The translations under genes and the position numbers were made by a program. DNA of 64,000 nucleotides from Allofrancisella frigidaquae (GTDB taxonomy: Bacteria; Pseudomonadota; Gammaproteobacteria; Francisellales; Francisellaceae). Within the stretch, counting starts at the first letter, position 1. Each line of letters starts with the position of its first letter. Below the pieces are notes generated by a model. It had not been told where the DNA came from and made no database searches. It saw only the letters and a list, made by a program, of their open reading frames with translations. Below are positions 9,479-18,277 of this stretch, in pieces. Where the stretch lies: positions 248,001 through 312,000 of the forward strand of contig NZ_CP038017.1 in the NCBI RefSeq assembly GCF_012222825.1, written 5' to 3'.

Positions 9479-10672
9479 TTATACAACTTGTCCAGTAACC
9501 CAACCAGAAGACCAAGCCCACTGGAAATTATAGCCTCCAAGCCAACCAGTTATATCAACAACTTCACCTATAAAATACAGGTTTTTAACTTTCTTAGATT
9601 CAAGAGTTTTAGAGGAAAGCTCATCACAGTTTATACCACCTAGAGTTACTTCTGCGGTACGGTAGCCTTCGGTAGTCTGTGGGTAAATAACCCAGTTGTG
9701 TAGCTTAGAGGCTGCCTGGTTTATTTCTTCATTGGATAGGTCACATATTCTTTTAGACAAAAATTCTTCGTCAAGAAAAGTAGTCACAAAATTTTTTGGC
9801 AATAATTCAGTTAGAGTATTTTTAAGTATGCTTTTAAGACCAGATTGTTTTTTCTCTACTAAGAAATCTTGAATACTAATCTTAGGCGATAAATTTATAT
9901 TTATAGCTTCGCCAGTATTCCAATAAGAAGATATCTGCAAAATGGCTGGTCCACTTAAACCTTTATGAGTAAATAAAATATTTTCATCAAAGCTAGCTTT
10001 AGCATTAGAGACATTACAGAAAATTGAGATGCCTTTTAACTCAGCAAACTTTTGTTGATCTTCTTTACTAAAAATAAAAGGCACAAGCCCAGCTCTTTGG
10101 GAGTTTACTTTTAGTCCAAATTGTTTTGCTATTTTATAACCAAATCCAGTAGCTCCCATAGTTGGTATTGAAAGACCTCCAGTTGCTATAACTAGTGACT
10201 CACAACTATAATCCAAAGTTTCTGTTATCACATTAAAACAGATTTGTTGTTTGTAAATTTTATTAATTTTAGTTTCTAGTTTTATCTTGACATTATATTT
10301 ATCACATTCAGCTAGAAGCATATTTACGATATCTTTAGCTTTATTATCACAAAAAAGTTGCCCTAAAGTTTTTTCATGGTAGGGAATATTATAATCACTG
10401 ACTAAACCAATAAAATCCCACTGTGTATAACGGCTAAGAGCAGATTTCATAAAATGTTGGTTATCAGATAAATATCTATCAGGAGCAACATTGTAGTTTG
10501 TGAAATTACAACGTCCACCACCAGACATTAAAATCTTTTTGCCAACTTTGTTAGCATGATCTATAACTAAAACTTTACGTTGTCTTTTGCCTGCTTCTAT
10601 AGCACACATAAGTCCAGCAGCTCCAGCGCCTATTATGATTACATCGTAGTGACTGTTGTGTTGTGTTAACAT
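9479..10672 (-). CDS. BaiN/HI0933-family FAD-dependent oxidoreductase
   Basis: A 397-aa flavoprotein. The N-terminal FAD motif is VIIIGAGAAGLMCAIEAGKR. The family block KKILMSGGGRCNFTN is near residue 45 and the C-terminal block YFIGEVVDITGWLGGYNFQW is near the end. These three mark the YhiN/BaiN (HI0933) group. Members are common in bacteria and mostly uncharacterised; BaiN in gut clostridia reduces bile-acid intermediates, which does not transfer here. Length is complete. It appears to be its own transcription unit, upstream on the minus strand of the HTH gene. Confidence 0.9.
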   Translation of the reverse strand: MLTQHNSHYDVIIIGAGAAGLMCAIEAGKRQRKVLVIDHANKVGKKILMSGGGRCNFTNYNVAPDRYLSDNQHFMKSALSRYTQWDFIGLVSDYNIPYHEKTLGQLFCDNKAKDIVNMLLAECDKYNVKIKLETKINKIYKQQICFNVITETLDYSCESLVIATGGLSIPTMGATGFGYKIAKQFGLKVNSQRAGLVPFIFSKEDQQKFAELKGISIFCNVSNAKASFDENILFTHKGLSGPAILQISSYWNTGEAININLSPKISIQDFLVEKKQSGLKSILKNTLTELLPKNFVTTFLDEEFLSKRICDLSNEEINQAASKLHNWVIYPQTTEGYRTAEVTLGGINCDELSSKTLESKKVKNLYFIGEVVDITGWLGGYNFQWAWSSGWVTGQVV

Positions 10673-10767
10673 CAGAAAAATAAAAATATATACTCTTAAT
10701 AAATTTAGTAAGTATACCAGTTGTTTGAAATTTTTTTAGAAAAAGAAATGTATAAAAGAGTGAGAAA

Positions 10768-12117
10768 TTAATATCTGCCTTGTTGAATCATAGCTTCAGC
10801 TATTTTTTCAAATCCTGCTAAGTTAGCACCAGCAACTAGATTATAACCGAGACCGTATTTTTCACTCGCTATTCTACAAGCGTTAAAAATATTAGCCATA
10901 ATCTGCTGTAGTTTAGTTTCTACTTCTTCAGCTGTCCAAGCAATTCTTGCAGAGTTTTGGCACATTTCTAGACCCGAAGTAGCAACACCACCAGCGTTAG
11001 CAGCTTTACCAGGAGCTAGAATTACTCCTTTACTCATTAGGAATTCTATCGCCTCATTTGTTGTAGGCATGTTAGAAGCTTCAACTATATATTTAACACC
11101 TGATTGGATAAGCTTTTCAGCATCTGCAACATCGATTTCATTTTGAGTGGCACATGGGATAGCAATATCAGCATTAATTCCCCAAGGCTTTTGACCAGCA
11201 TGGAAAGTGGCGCCAAACTTATCAGCATAATCTTGCATGCTAGCTTTACCTTCACGAATTTTTAATAAAAACTCGATCTTCTCATTACCGATGATACCAG
11301 CTGGATCGTGTACAAAACCTTTTGAACCCGAAATTGTAACAGCTTTAGCACCAAGTTGATCAAGTTTTTTACATACACCCCAAGATACATTACCATAACC
11401 AGATACAACAACAGTTTTGCCTTTTAGTGATGCACCATCGTGCTTTAGCATTTCATCTAAGAAGAAAACAGCACCATATCCTGTAGCTTCTGGGCGGATT
11501 AAGCTTCCACCAGACTCTAAAGATTTACCAGTTAAAACACCATTTTCAAAAGCTCCACGGATTCTTCTATACTGACCATACATGTAGCCAATTTCTTTTC
11601 CACCAACTCCAATATCACCAGCTGGAACGTCAATATCAGGGCCAATATGTCTTTGTAATTCAGTCATAAAGCTTTGACAGAAATTCATAATTTCAGCATC
11701 TGTTTTACCCTTAGGATCAAAGTCAGCACCACCTTTACCACCACCTAGAGGTAAAGTAGTAAGACTATTTTTAAAAATTTGTTCAAAGCCTAAGAATTTA
11801 ATAATTCCAGAGTAAACGCTTGGATGGAATCTAATACCACCTTTGTAAGGTCCAATAGCACCGTTAAACTGGTATCTATAACCTCTATTTACTTGTACAT
11901 TACCATTTCTATCGACCCAAGGCACTCTAAAAGAAATTCCTCTTTCTGGCTCTACTATTCTACCTAAAATATTTTCTTCTATATATTTAGGATTTTTTTC
12001 CAAAGCTGGTTTTAAAGTATGAAGAACTTCCTTTACTGCTTGAATAAATTCTTTTTCATGAGAGTCTTTCTTTTCAACTTCAGCTATAATCTTTTCGATA
12101 TGTTCTTGTGCTTGCAT
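10768..12117 (-). CDS. gdhA: NADP-dependent glutamate dehydrogenase
   Basis: A 449-aa hexameric-type GDH that interconverts 2-oxoglutarate plus ammonia and glutamate. The substrate motif LPLGGGKGGADFDPKG holds the catalytic and binding lysines. PAGDIGVGGKEIGYMYGQYR is the next family block, and the dinucleotide fold VVSGYGNVSWGVCKKL follows. Its length matches E. coli GdhA. An AAGGAG ribosome site precedes the start. It is divergent from an APC glutamate-type permease at 12376, sharing a 258-bp promoter region, so the two may be co-regulated in glutamate handling. Confidence 0.97.
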   Translation of the reverse strand: MQAQEHIEKIIAEVEKKDSHEKEFIQAVKEVLHTLKPALEKNPKYIEENILGRIVEPERGISFRVPWVDRNGNVQVNRGYRYQFNGAIGPYKGGIRFHPSVYSGIIKFLGFEQIFKNSLTTLPLGGGKGGADFDPKGKTDAEIMNFCQSFMTELQRHIGPDIDVPAGDIGVGGKEIGYMYGQYRRIRGAFENGVLTGKSLESGGSLIRPEATGYGAVFFLDEMLKHDGASLKGKTVVVSGYGNVSWGVCKKLDQLGAKAVTISGSKGFVHDPAGIIGNEKIEFLLKIREGKASMQDYADKFGATFHAGQKPWGINADIAIPCATQNEIDVADAEKLIQSGVKYIVEASNMPTTNEAIEFLMSKGVILAPGKAANAGGVATSGLEMCQNSARIAWTAEEVETKLQQIMANIFNACRIASEKYGLGYNLVAGANLAGFEKIAEAMIQQGRY

Positions 12118-12375
12118 GTATGCTTCTCCTTATTGTTTAGCATTTCGTAAGGTACATATTTTTAATTTTGTACCTCATTTTAGTATTTTTTGTTTAAACC
12201 AAACTAGTCTACAACTAAGTTGAGTTAATTGGTATCATTTTATAATAAATTTTTAAGTATTAGAAATGAAAGGTTACCAATTTATCGTTTAAAATATCTT
12301 TGCAAAATATTTGATATTACATAATCATTATAATCTAGGATCAGAAGTTAAAGAGTATTTTATTTAGGGATTGGT

Positions 12376-13779
12376 ATGCAGCAGTTAAATAGAAAGATTT
12401 CAACATTATCACTTACCATGTTAAATATTTCTGCAATAATAAATTTAAGTTCTATTGCTTATATGGCAACTATAGGACTTCAAAGCATTTTCTTTTATTT
12501 AATAGCGGCTATTACATTTTTGCTACCAACAGCGCTTATATGTGCTGAGCTTAGTAGCATGATTACGCACAATAACGGCGGTGTCTTTAGTTGGGTTAAA
12601 GCAGGCCTTGGTGAGAAGGCAGGTGTATTAGCTATGTGGTTGGAATGGTTTAATAATGTGGTTGGCTTCCCTAGTTCAGTTACTGCATTGATAGCTACTT
12701 TTTCTTACATAGGGTTTCGTGGGTTTGCTGAAAATACACAGACTAGTTTTTTCTTTTGGCTAGCTATGGCAGCGGTGTTTATAGTTATCAGTTTGTTTAA
12801 TTGTTTACCATTTAAAAGAGTTATTATCTTAAATATAACCGGGGCTATTTTTGGTATGATTGTGCCTGGAATTTTGCTAATAGCTGGAGCGATATATTTT
12901 CTAGCAACAGGACAAAGCAATTTAGAGTATCATGGCTTTAATGAGGTATTACCTATTTTTTCTTTAAGTACATATGCATTATTAGTCAAGACATTCTCTT
13001 CTTACTCAGGTATACAGTCGGTTGCTTTTCATATGACTAATATCAATAACCCTGAAAAAAATATTCCTAGGTCAATATTAATAGCAGTTGTAATTATAGT
13101 ATCTTTAACTATTTTAGCCACAATATCTTTAACAATTATTATTCCTGTAAAAGACGTAAATGTATTAAATGGTTTAATACAAGGGATATCACAAGTGTTA
13201 AATATTATTGGTTTAGCAAATGCTAAACCAATAATAGTAGTGTTGATAACTGTAGGAATGTTAGCAGCTCTTAGTACCTGGATTTTAGGTCCAGCTAGAG
13301 GTATGCAAACAGCAGCAGAGCAAAAATTTTTCCCAAAAATTATGTCAGGAAAAAATAGATTTGGTATGCCAGTTAATATGTTAATGATTCAGGTACTTAT
13401 TGTTATGGTTTTATCTTTAACTTTTTTAATTATGCCTTCGGTATACGCAGCATTTGCTCTACTGGTAGCTATTACATCGCAGTTTACTGTAGTTATGTGG
13501 ATTATGGTATTTATCTCTGCTATCAGGCTTAGGTTTATTAGGCCAGATATTTATAGGGTATTTTATGTTGGCAAACGAAGTACAAATTGGTTACTTATAG
13601 CGATGTCAGTAGTTGCGATAGTGATGTGTATACTAGGCTTTATATTAGGGTTATTTCCACCTGCTTTTTCTCGGGTGAGTAATGTTTTTCAATACACATT
13701 AATTTTAGTAATAGCAGACATAATAATTATAGCTATACCTTTAGTTTGGATATGGTTGCATAGGAAACGTATTATCTAA
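12376..13779 (+). CDS. APC-superfamily permease, GadC-like
   Basis: A 467-aa inner-membrane transporter with about 12 membrane segments. The family block NNGGVFSWVKAGLGEKAGVL is near residue 55. FSSYSGIQSVAFHMTNINNP in helix 6 and its loop, and ILGPARGMQTAAEQKFFP before helix 9, are typical of glutamate:GABA-type antiporters. Being divergent from gdhA supports glutamate or a related amino acid as substrate, by inference. The coding sequence contains a perfect 16-bp inverted repeat at 13203-13236. Its stop is five bases from the convergent J-domain/MGMT gene. Confidence 0.85.
   Translation: MQQLNRKISTLSLTMLNISAIINLSSIAYMATIGLQSIFFYLIAAITFLLPTALICAELSSMITHNNGGVFSWVKAGLGEKAGVLAMWLEWFNNVVGFPSSVTALIATFSYIGFRGFAENTQTSFFFWLAMAAVFIVISLFNCLPFKRVIILNITGAIFGMIVPGILLIAGAIYFLATGQSNLEYHGFNEVLPIFSLSTYALLVKTFSSYSGIQSVAFHMTNINNPEKNIPRSILIAVVIIVSLTILATISLTIIIPVKDVNVLNGLIQGISQVLNIIGLANAKPIIVVLITVGMLAALSTWILGPARGMQTAAEQKFFPKIMSGKNRFGMPVNMLMIQVLIVMVLSLTFLIMPSVYAAFALLVAITSQFTVVMWIMVFISAIRLRFIRPDIYRVFYVGKRSTNWLLIAMSVVAIVMCILGFILGLFPPAFSRVSNVFQYTLILVIADIIIIAIPLVWIWLHRKRII
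13203..13236 (+). repeat. Perfect 16-bp inverted repeat inside the permease gene
   Basis: Arms 13203-13218 (tattattggtttagca) and 13221-13236 are exact complements around a 2-nt loop. They encode part of IIGLANAKPII. No T run follows. Confidence 0.85.
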
Positions 13780-13784
13780 AGATT

Positions 13785-14492
13785 TTAAGGCGTGTTATTT
13801 TCACAATTAAGTAAAAAAATCTTTTTCTCTATCCCTCCAGTATACCCACCTAATTTTCCATTAGCATTTATAACTCTATGGCAAGGGACTATTATAGATA
13901 TAGGATTTTTTCCATTAGCATTTGCTACAGCACGATATGCTTTAGCTTTACCAATATTTTGAGCTTGTTCCAGATAACTGATAGTTTTACCATACGGGAT
14001 TTTTAGTAATTCTTGCCAGGCTTGTTTTTGAAAGTCAGTACCTACTAGTTTTAATGGTATATTGAAACTTTTTAGTTGGCCTTTAAAATATTCACCTAGT
14101 TCTTTGTTTAGGTTGTTTAAAATAGTATTTGTTTGAAACAATATTGTCTCACGATAATATTTTGGTATATCTCCTAAGGAGTCTTGTTTTAAGTCATTCA
14201 TAAATGATAGCCAATAGAGATAGTTATTATCTGCTATAGCAAGCATAAAACCAATAGGTGTACTTATTTTTTGTACATAATACTTAGCTTGCGTATCAAT
14301 GAGTGCTGGAAAAATAGCATGAGTTTTATTTAACATTAAATATAATCTTTCAAATTTCTTTAAATTTTTTTCTGCTCCGATTTCTTTGTTTACATCTGGA
14401 TGATATTTTTTAGCTAACCTTCTATATGTTTTTTTAAAATCAGAGTCAGAGCAATCTTTACTTACTCCTAATAATGAATAATAATTTGCCAT
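13785..14492 (-). CDS. J-domain / O6-methylguanine-DNA methyltransferase fusion
   Basis: A 235-aa protein. Residues 1-55 are a J-domain with intact HPD at 31-33. About residues 70-232 are a complete Ogt-type alkyltransferase that transfers methyl groups from O6-methylguanine to itself, with acceptor Cys204 in IVPCHRVINANG. The J-domain half and 20 bp upstream of the ATG closely copy the start of the CbpA-like gene at 17037, including the ribosome site. The fusion therefore looks like an inverted partial duplication that gave ogt a new start. Bases 14320-14512 are the copied part. The HPD is retained, but helix IV is diverged, so Hsp70 contact is uncertain. The natural ogt start was probably near residue 66. 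Confidence 0.85.
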   Translation of the reverse strand: MANYYSLLGVSKDCSDSDFKKTYRRLAKKYHPDVNKEIGAEKNLKKFERLYLMLNKTHAIFPALIDTQAKYYVQKISTPIGFMLAIADNNYLYWLSFMNDLKQDSLGDIPKYYRETILFQTNTILNNLNKELGEYFKGQLKSFNIPLKLVGTDFQKQAWQELLKIPYGKTISYLEQAQNIGKAKAYRAVANANGKNPISIIVPCHRVINANGKLGGYTGGIEKKIFLLNCENNTP

Positions 14493-14512
14493 TTAGCTTA
14501 AAACTCCCAACT
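14320..14512 (-). repeat. Inverted duplicate of the dnaJ-like 5' end
   Basis: Read on the minus strand, this segment matches 17017-17216. It includes the leader agttgggagttttaagctaa, the ATG and about 55 codons. Similarity is near-perfect over the first ~110 bp and fades after codon 40. Confidence 0.85.
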
Positions 14513-14655
14513 ATTATTTATTTTACGTAACTAATCATAATTATTTTAGCACAGTAATCATAGATTGGGCCTTTAAGTACTAGGACGTCAATAAAACATA
14601 GTTCTTGATGATATGTTTAAATCTATCATCTGTACCACTTAATAAACATTAAAGC

Positions 14656-15744
14656 TTAAATTTTTTTAGTAGCTAGAATGGAGGTTGTTGCTACTCCAAT
14701 AGGATCCCCTTTGGAATCATATGCTTGCTTTACTACTTTAACGCTAGTAGCTTCTTCGGTATAGTAAGTTCCATGACCTTTTAGCAACACTAAACTATGG
14801 ATATCATTAGATAAGCTTATATTATCTGGTAAAGATGAGTATTCAGGCATCCTATTATGGACTATATTAAGGTTGATTCTGTCTAGTAAATCATATACTG
14901 AAAACTTCGCAACGTATCCTTTATGTTCTGATTGATCATAATATGTTCCTACTTTGTTTGTTGTATCGTCTTGACCAACAGCGTTAAAGAATACGGATAC
15001 GTCGCCATGCATAGGAGTAATAAAGTCAAACCCTCCTTTTACTTTAGATAAATTTAGGTATATTTTTACCTCGGATGATGAATGAGGAGCAATTTCTATT
15101 ATGGTTTGACCACCATAACGGTTTTCGTCTATAGTATAGGACTTATCTATAGGATTATGTGAATAGAATTTATTATTCTCATTTGGAGAAGTTGGCCAAG
15201 TATATAACCGGTATACCAGGTTTTCTATTACTCCTGGTAGATTGAGTATAGCTTCACCATAGAAGTATGTAAAGTTATAATAACCTTTAAGATCTTTTAT
15301 AGACCATAGTCTGTCAATTGTTGCAAATCCTGTTTCTTTATCTAGTGTTAGAGTTATTTTTCCAATTCTGTTGTTTAGGTCAGCAGCGGTGATTTTTTTA
15401 GTTTCGTCAGTAGTGTTCTCAAAAATGTAAGTAGAACCAATTTGTGTTATTGTTGTATTCTCTTCATATATTTCAGGTTTATCAACAGAAGACGTATATG
15501 TATCATCATAAGAGTAATCTTGGTCATAGATATATGAATTTTCCAATTCAAGAAGGTGGTCTAGCCAGTTTGGAAATGGCTGATAAAAGTGTTTGTACGT
15601 ATCAAGATTAAAATGTTGAGCAATATATTCATTTATTGTATCACGGTCTGATTTTTGTTCTGTAATATCGTTTGAACTTGCAAGAGCTGAATTACTAAGG
15701 CAGATTACTGCTACTAATGTAGAGTATTTTATAATTTTTTTCAT
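14656..15744 (-). CDS. Secreted protein of unknown function (possible beta-pore-former)
   Basis: A 362-aa protein with a clear signal peptide (MKKIIKYSTLVAVICLSNSA, cleavage near ALA-SS). The middle (about residues 210-260) has alternating polar and hydrophobic strands, IIEIAPHSSSEVKIYLNLSK followed by GGFDFITPMHGDVSVFF. This recalls the membrane-spanning module of aerolysin/ETX-MTX2-type toxins, a weak visual resemblance only. No catalytic motif is seen. It follows the secreted-protein gene at 15777-16574 by 32 bp on the same strand, so the two are probably one operon with related export or function. Confidence 0.6.
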   Translation of the reverse strand: MKKIIKYSTLVAVICLSNSALASSNDITEQKSDRDTINEYIAQHFNLDTYKHFYQPFPNWLDHLLELENSYIYDQDYSYDDTYTSSVDKPEIYEENTTITQIGSTYIFENTTDETKKITAADLNNRIGKITLTLDKETGFATIDRLWSIKDLKGYYNFTYFYGEAILNLPGVIENLVYRLYTWPTSPNENNKFYSHNPIDKSYTIDENRYGGQTIIEIAPHSSSEVKIYLNLSKVKGGFDFITPMHGDVSVFFNAVGQDDTTNKVGTYYDQSEHKGYVAKFSVYDLLDRINLNIVHNRMPEYSSLPDNISLSNDIHSLVLLKGHGTYYTEEATSVKVVKQAYDSKGDPIGVATTSILATKKI

Positions 15745-15776
15745 ATAACAATCTCTTTTTTCTTATTATAAATTTT

Positions 15777-16574
15777 TTAAATGTGAGCTCTATGTATACC
15801 AGTTATGGCGAAGTATTTATCATCTAGTTGTTGGTCTAGTTCAGGATTTTCTTGTAGTTTTATTTGATAGTTAACCCTCCCATCTTCACCACTTACTGAT
15901 ATGTCAAATTGATTTGAGTTGGTGACTTTATTGCTAGAGTTTGAACTATTAGTAATATTTTCAACAGAACTATCTATATTATTTGTTGACTTACCTAACT
16001 TGCCTGTTGGGTTATCGGGAGTGATTTTTGTTGGGGAGTGATCATCACCAACCCAAGATGCAAGTTCTCCGTTCTCTTCAGTTACTTTAAAGGTACATTT
16101 TCCAGATTTTTTTGGTATTACCACAAGTTCATCTCCCCTATACATATAAACTGTTGGGCTATCACCTGGAAAAAGATTGCAATAATGCCATCCACTTGGG
16201 GATGATTTATAGTTTAACCCCTTTACTTTACCAGTTAAGCCGTTAAGTACACCAAACGCTACATAATCATTATAGCCATCCCTTTGCGTATAATTTCTTA
16301 CTAAAGTTTTTTGGTCAGGAAAAAAATATTTGCCATTGGTTAAACTTGTACCTAATTTTCCAAACCCAGCATGATACATAGAGCCTACATGAGGCCCATT
16401 TTGTAAACGAAAAAAAGCTCCTGGGCCTTCACCACCTCCACTATAAATATCTAAACTAAAATCAATAGGGTCTATAGAATCATTGACAAAATATAGTTTG
16501 ATAACCGAATCGCCACTATAAGCTACACCCAAAGAGCATATACCACAAGCAATTAATAACATTATTTTACGCAT
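15777..16574 (-). CDS. Secreted protein of unknown function
   Basis: A 265-aa protein with an N-terminal signal sequence (MRKIMLLIACGICSLGVAYS). The first ~175 residues look like a compact beta-rich domain with two cysteines (YCNLF and GKCTFKV) that could form a disulfide. A low-complexity Asn/Ser linker follows (about residues 195-225), then a short C-terminal strand region. I do not recognise the family. It is the first gene of a two-gene minus-strand operon with the 362-aa secreted protein, which suggests a joint envelope or extracellular role. Confidence 0.6.
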   Translation of the reverse strand: MRKIMLLIACGICSLGVAYSGDSVIKLYFVNDSIDPIDFSLDIYSGGGEGPGAFFRLQNGPHVGSMYHAGFGKLGTSLTNGKYFFPDQKTLVRNYTQRDGYNDYVAFGVLNGLTGKVKGLNYKSSPSGWHYCNLFPGDSPTVYMYRGDELVVIPKKSGKCTFKVTEENGELASWVGDDHSPTKITPDNPTGKLGKSTNNIDSSVENITNSSNSSNKVTNSNQFDISVSGEDGRVNYQIKLQENPELDQQLDDKYFAITGIHRAHI

Positions 16575-17036
16575 AAAAAACTTTTGTTTAATTTATTATT
16601 TACATATTATACACAATAAGATAAATATTTAAACAATAATAAAATTAATAAAAATTTTAACTAAGATTTATTGTTTATTTGCAACTAAGATAAGCTATGT
16701 TGCGGGAAACATATATAGCGTATTGTTGGAGATTGCAGTTATATTGATTAAGAATTAGATGATAAATGTTCTAATTTTTAATCAATATAACTTGTTTTTG
16801 GTTAAGATGACCTTATCTTTAACCTGGTAAAGTTAAGTGTGTGTAATTAACCTTAGATATGAATGCCTGTATTTAGTCTGAAGGTATGTTGTTATACCTG
16901 CTAAAGGTGGGTATGGTTGAATTGCAGATAAAATATACATAGAAATGACTATATGTATAACATTTTTATATATAACTTTGTTAGAATAAGATAATTAGAC
17001 ACATAGAATAAATGACAGTTGGGAGTTTTAAGCTAA
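16575..17036. other. Divergent intergenic region with one strong hairpin
   Basis: 462 bp separate the secreted-protein operon from the dnaJ-like gene. Apart from the hairpin at 16737-16792 and the duplicated 20-bp leader before 17037, nothing recognisable is seen. It may hold an unannotated small RNA. Confidence 0.4.
16737..16792 (+). terminator. 23-bp stem-loop followed by T-rich tract
   Basis: Arms 16737-16759 and 16770-16792 pair over 23 bp with a single G-T pair, around a 10-nt loop, and are followed by tgttttt. On the plus strand this has the shape of an intrinsic terminator, yet no plus-strand gene ends before it. It could end a small RNA or be a structured regulatory element. Confidence 0.45.
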
Positions 17037-17216
17037 ATGGCAGATTATTATTCATTATTGGGTGTAAGTAGAGATTGCTCTGAAGCAGATTTAAAAAAAG
17101 CATATAGAAGGTTAGCTAAAAAATATCATCCAGATGTAAACAAAGAGGCTGGAGCTGAAGAAAAATTCAAAGAAATTCAAAAAGCATATGAAGTCCTTAA
17201 AGATAAAGAAAAGAGA
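17017..17216 (+). repeat. Source copy of the duplicated dnaJ-like 5' end
   Basis: Partner of the inverted copy at 14320-14512. This copy belongs to the full-length J-domain gene and is taken as the parent. Confidence 0.8.
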
Positions 17217-17966
17217 ACTCTGTATGATAATTATGGTGAGAATTGGGACAAAGTACAACAAGGTGGTTTTGGAGGTCGAGGCGGTTTTAGCGGATTTTCT
17301 GGAGCAAGTTCAAGTTCACAAAGTTTTAACTTTGAGGATCTAGGTGATATTTTTGGAGATCTATTTAACGGAGCAAGTGGCGGTTCAAGAGGTTTTGGTG
17401 GAGGTCAAACAAAAGCAGTAAAAGGTGAGGATATGACAGTATCTTTACGCTTGAGTGTTGAAGAGGCTATTAAAGGTGGTAAGCGAACAGTGTCTTATAG
17501 TTATCAAGAGGCTGGGGCTCAAGGAATGCCAACTATGCAACACAAAACTGTAGAGGTAAATATCCCTGAAGCTATAGGAAATGGCAAAAAGCTTAGATTA
17601 AAAGAAAAAGGTGCTAAAGGAAAAGGTATAAATGCTCCTAGTGGTGATTTATATATAAAGATAGAAGTGGTTGCGCATAAAAATTATGAAATTGATGACA
17701 ATGATGTCTATGAGCATGTTAGTGTAGCACCATGGGAAGCAGCTCTTGGAACAACTTTAGAGATAGATACGCCTTTTGGTAAAAAAAGGATGAAGGTACC
17801 AGAAGGTACACAATCTGGGCGTAAAATGCGTATAAAGGGCAAAGGTCTTGCTGGCGGAGATTTTTATATAGTATACGATGTTAAATTACCTTTAGCAGAT
17901 ACTGAAGATAAAAAAGAGTTTTATCGACAAATGAAAGAAAAAATGGATTTTGATCCTAGAAATTAG
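17037..17966 (+). CDS. cbpA: CbpA-type DnaJ family co-chaperone
   Basis: A 309-aa Hsp40. It has an N-terminal J-domain with HPD at 31-33, then a Gly/Phe-rich linker (about residues 75-125, [14 protein letters not shown] and [10 protein letters not shown]). Two C-terminal substrate-binding beta domains follow. There are no CxxCxGxG zinc repeats, which separates CbpA-type proteins from true DnaJ. It stimulates DnaK ATPase and delivers substrates. The gene is single and its 5' end has been copied into the alkyltransferase gene at 14492. The ribosome site is the gggag of the shared leader. Confidence 0.9.
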   Translation: MADYYSLLGVSRDCSEADLKKAYRRLAKKYHPDVNKEAGAEEKFKEIQKAYEVLKDKEKRTLYDNYGENWDKVQQGGFGGRGGFSGFSGASSSSQSFNFEDLGDIFGDLFNGASGGSRGFGGGQTKAVKGEDMTVSLRLSVEEAIKGGKRTVSYSYQEAGAQGMPTMQHKTVEVNIPEAIGNGKKLRLKEKGAKGKGINAPSGDLYIKIEVVAHKNYEIDDNDVYEHVSVAPWEAALGTTLEIDTPFGKKRMKVPEGTQSGRKMRIKGKGLAGGDFYIVYDVKLPLADTEDKKEFYRQMKEKMDFDPRN

Positions 17967-18277
17967 CGCTTTGTCAGCATCTTTTTATTGTTTGCTTTTG
18001 AAATAACTGGTAAGTATAAAAGCGTCACTAACTATAGTTGAAACGTATATTTTTCATCATTTTACTTTACCAAAAAACGTTGCAAAACTGGCTCAAAGGC
18101 AAAAACGGTAGAGTTACTTGAGACGTATTTTAGTTTAATTTGTTACTTATTTATATTTACACTTGGTTTTATTATGTTAGGTTTTAACTTGTAAATCAAG
18201 TTTTATAGCTGGATTTCATTAGAGACATTAGTTATTTGTTGTTATAATTTGACGTTTGGATAGCGTTTGGGATAATC
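17967..18277. other. Intergenic region, nothing recognised
   Basis: 311 bp between cbpA and the aromatic amino acid permease. No RNA gene, credible reading frame or strong terminator was seen. Confidence 0.4.
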
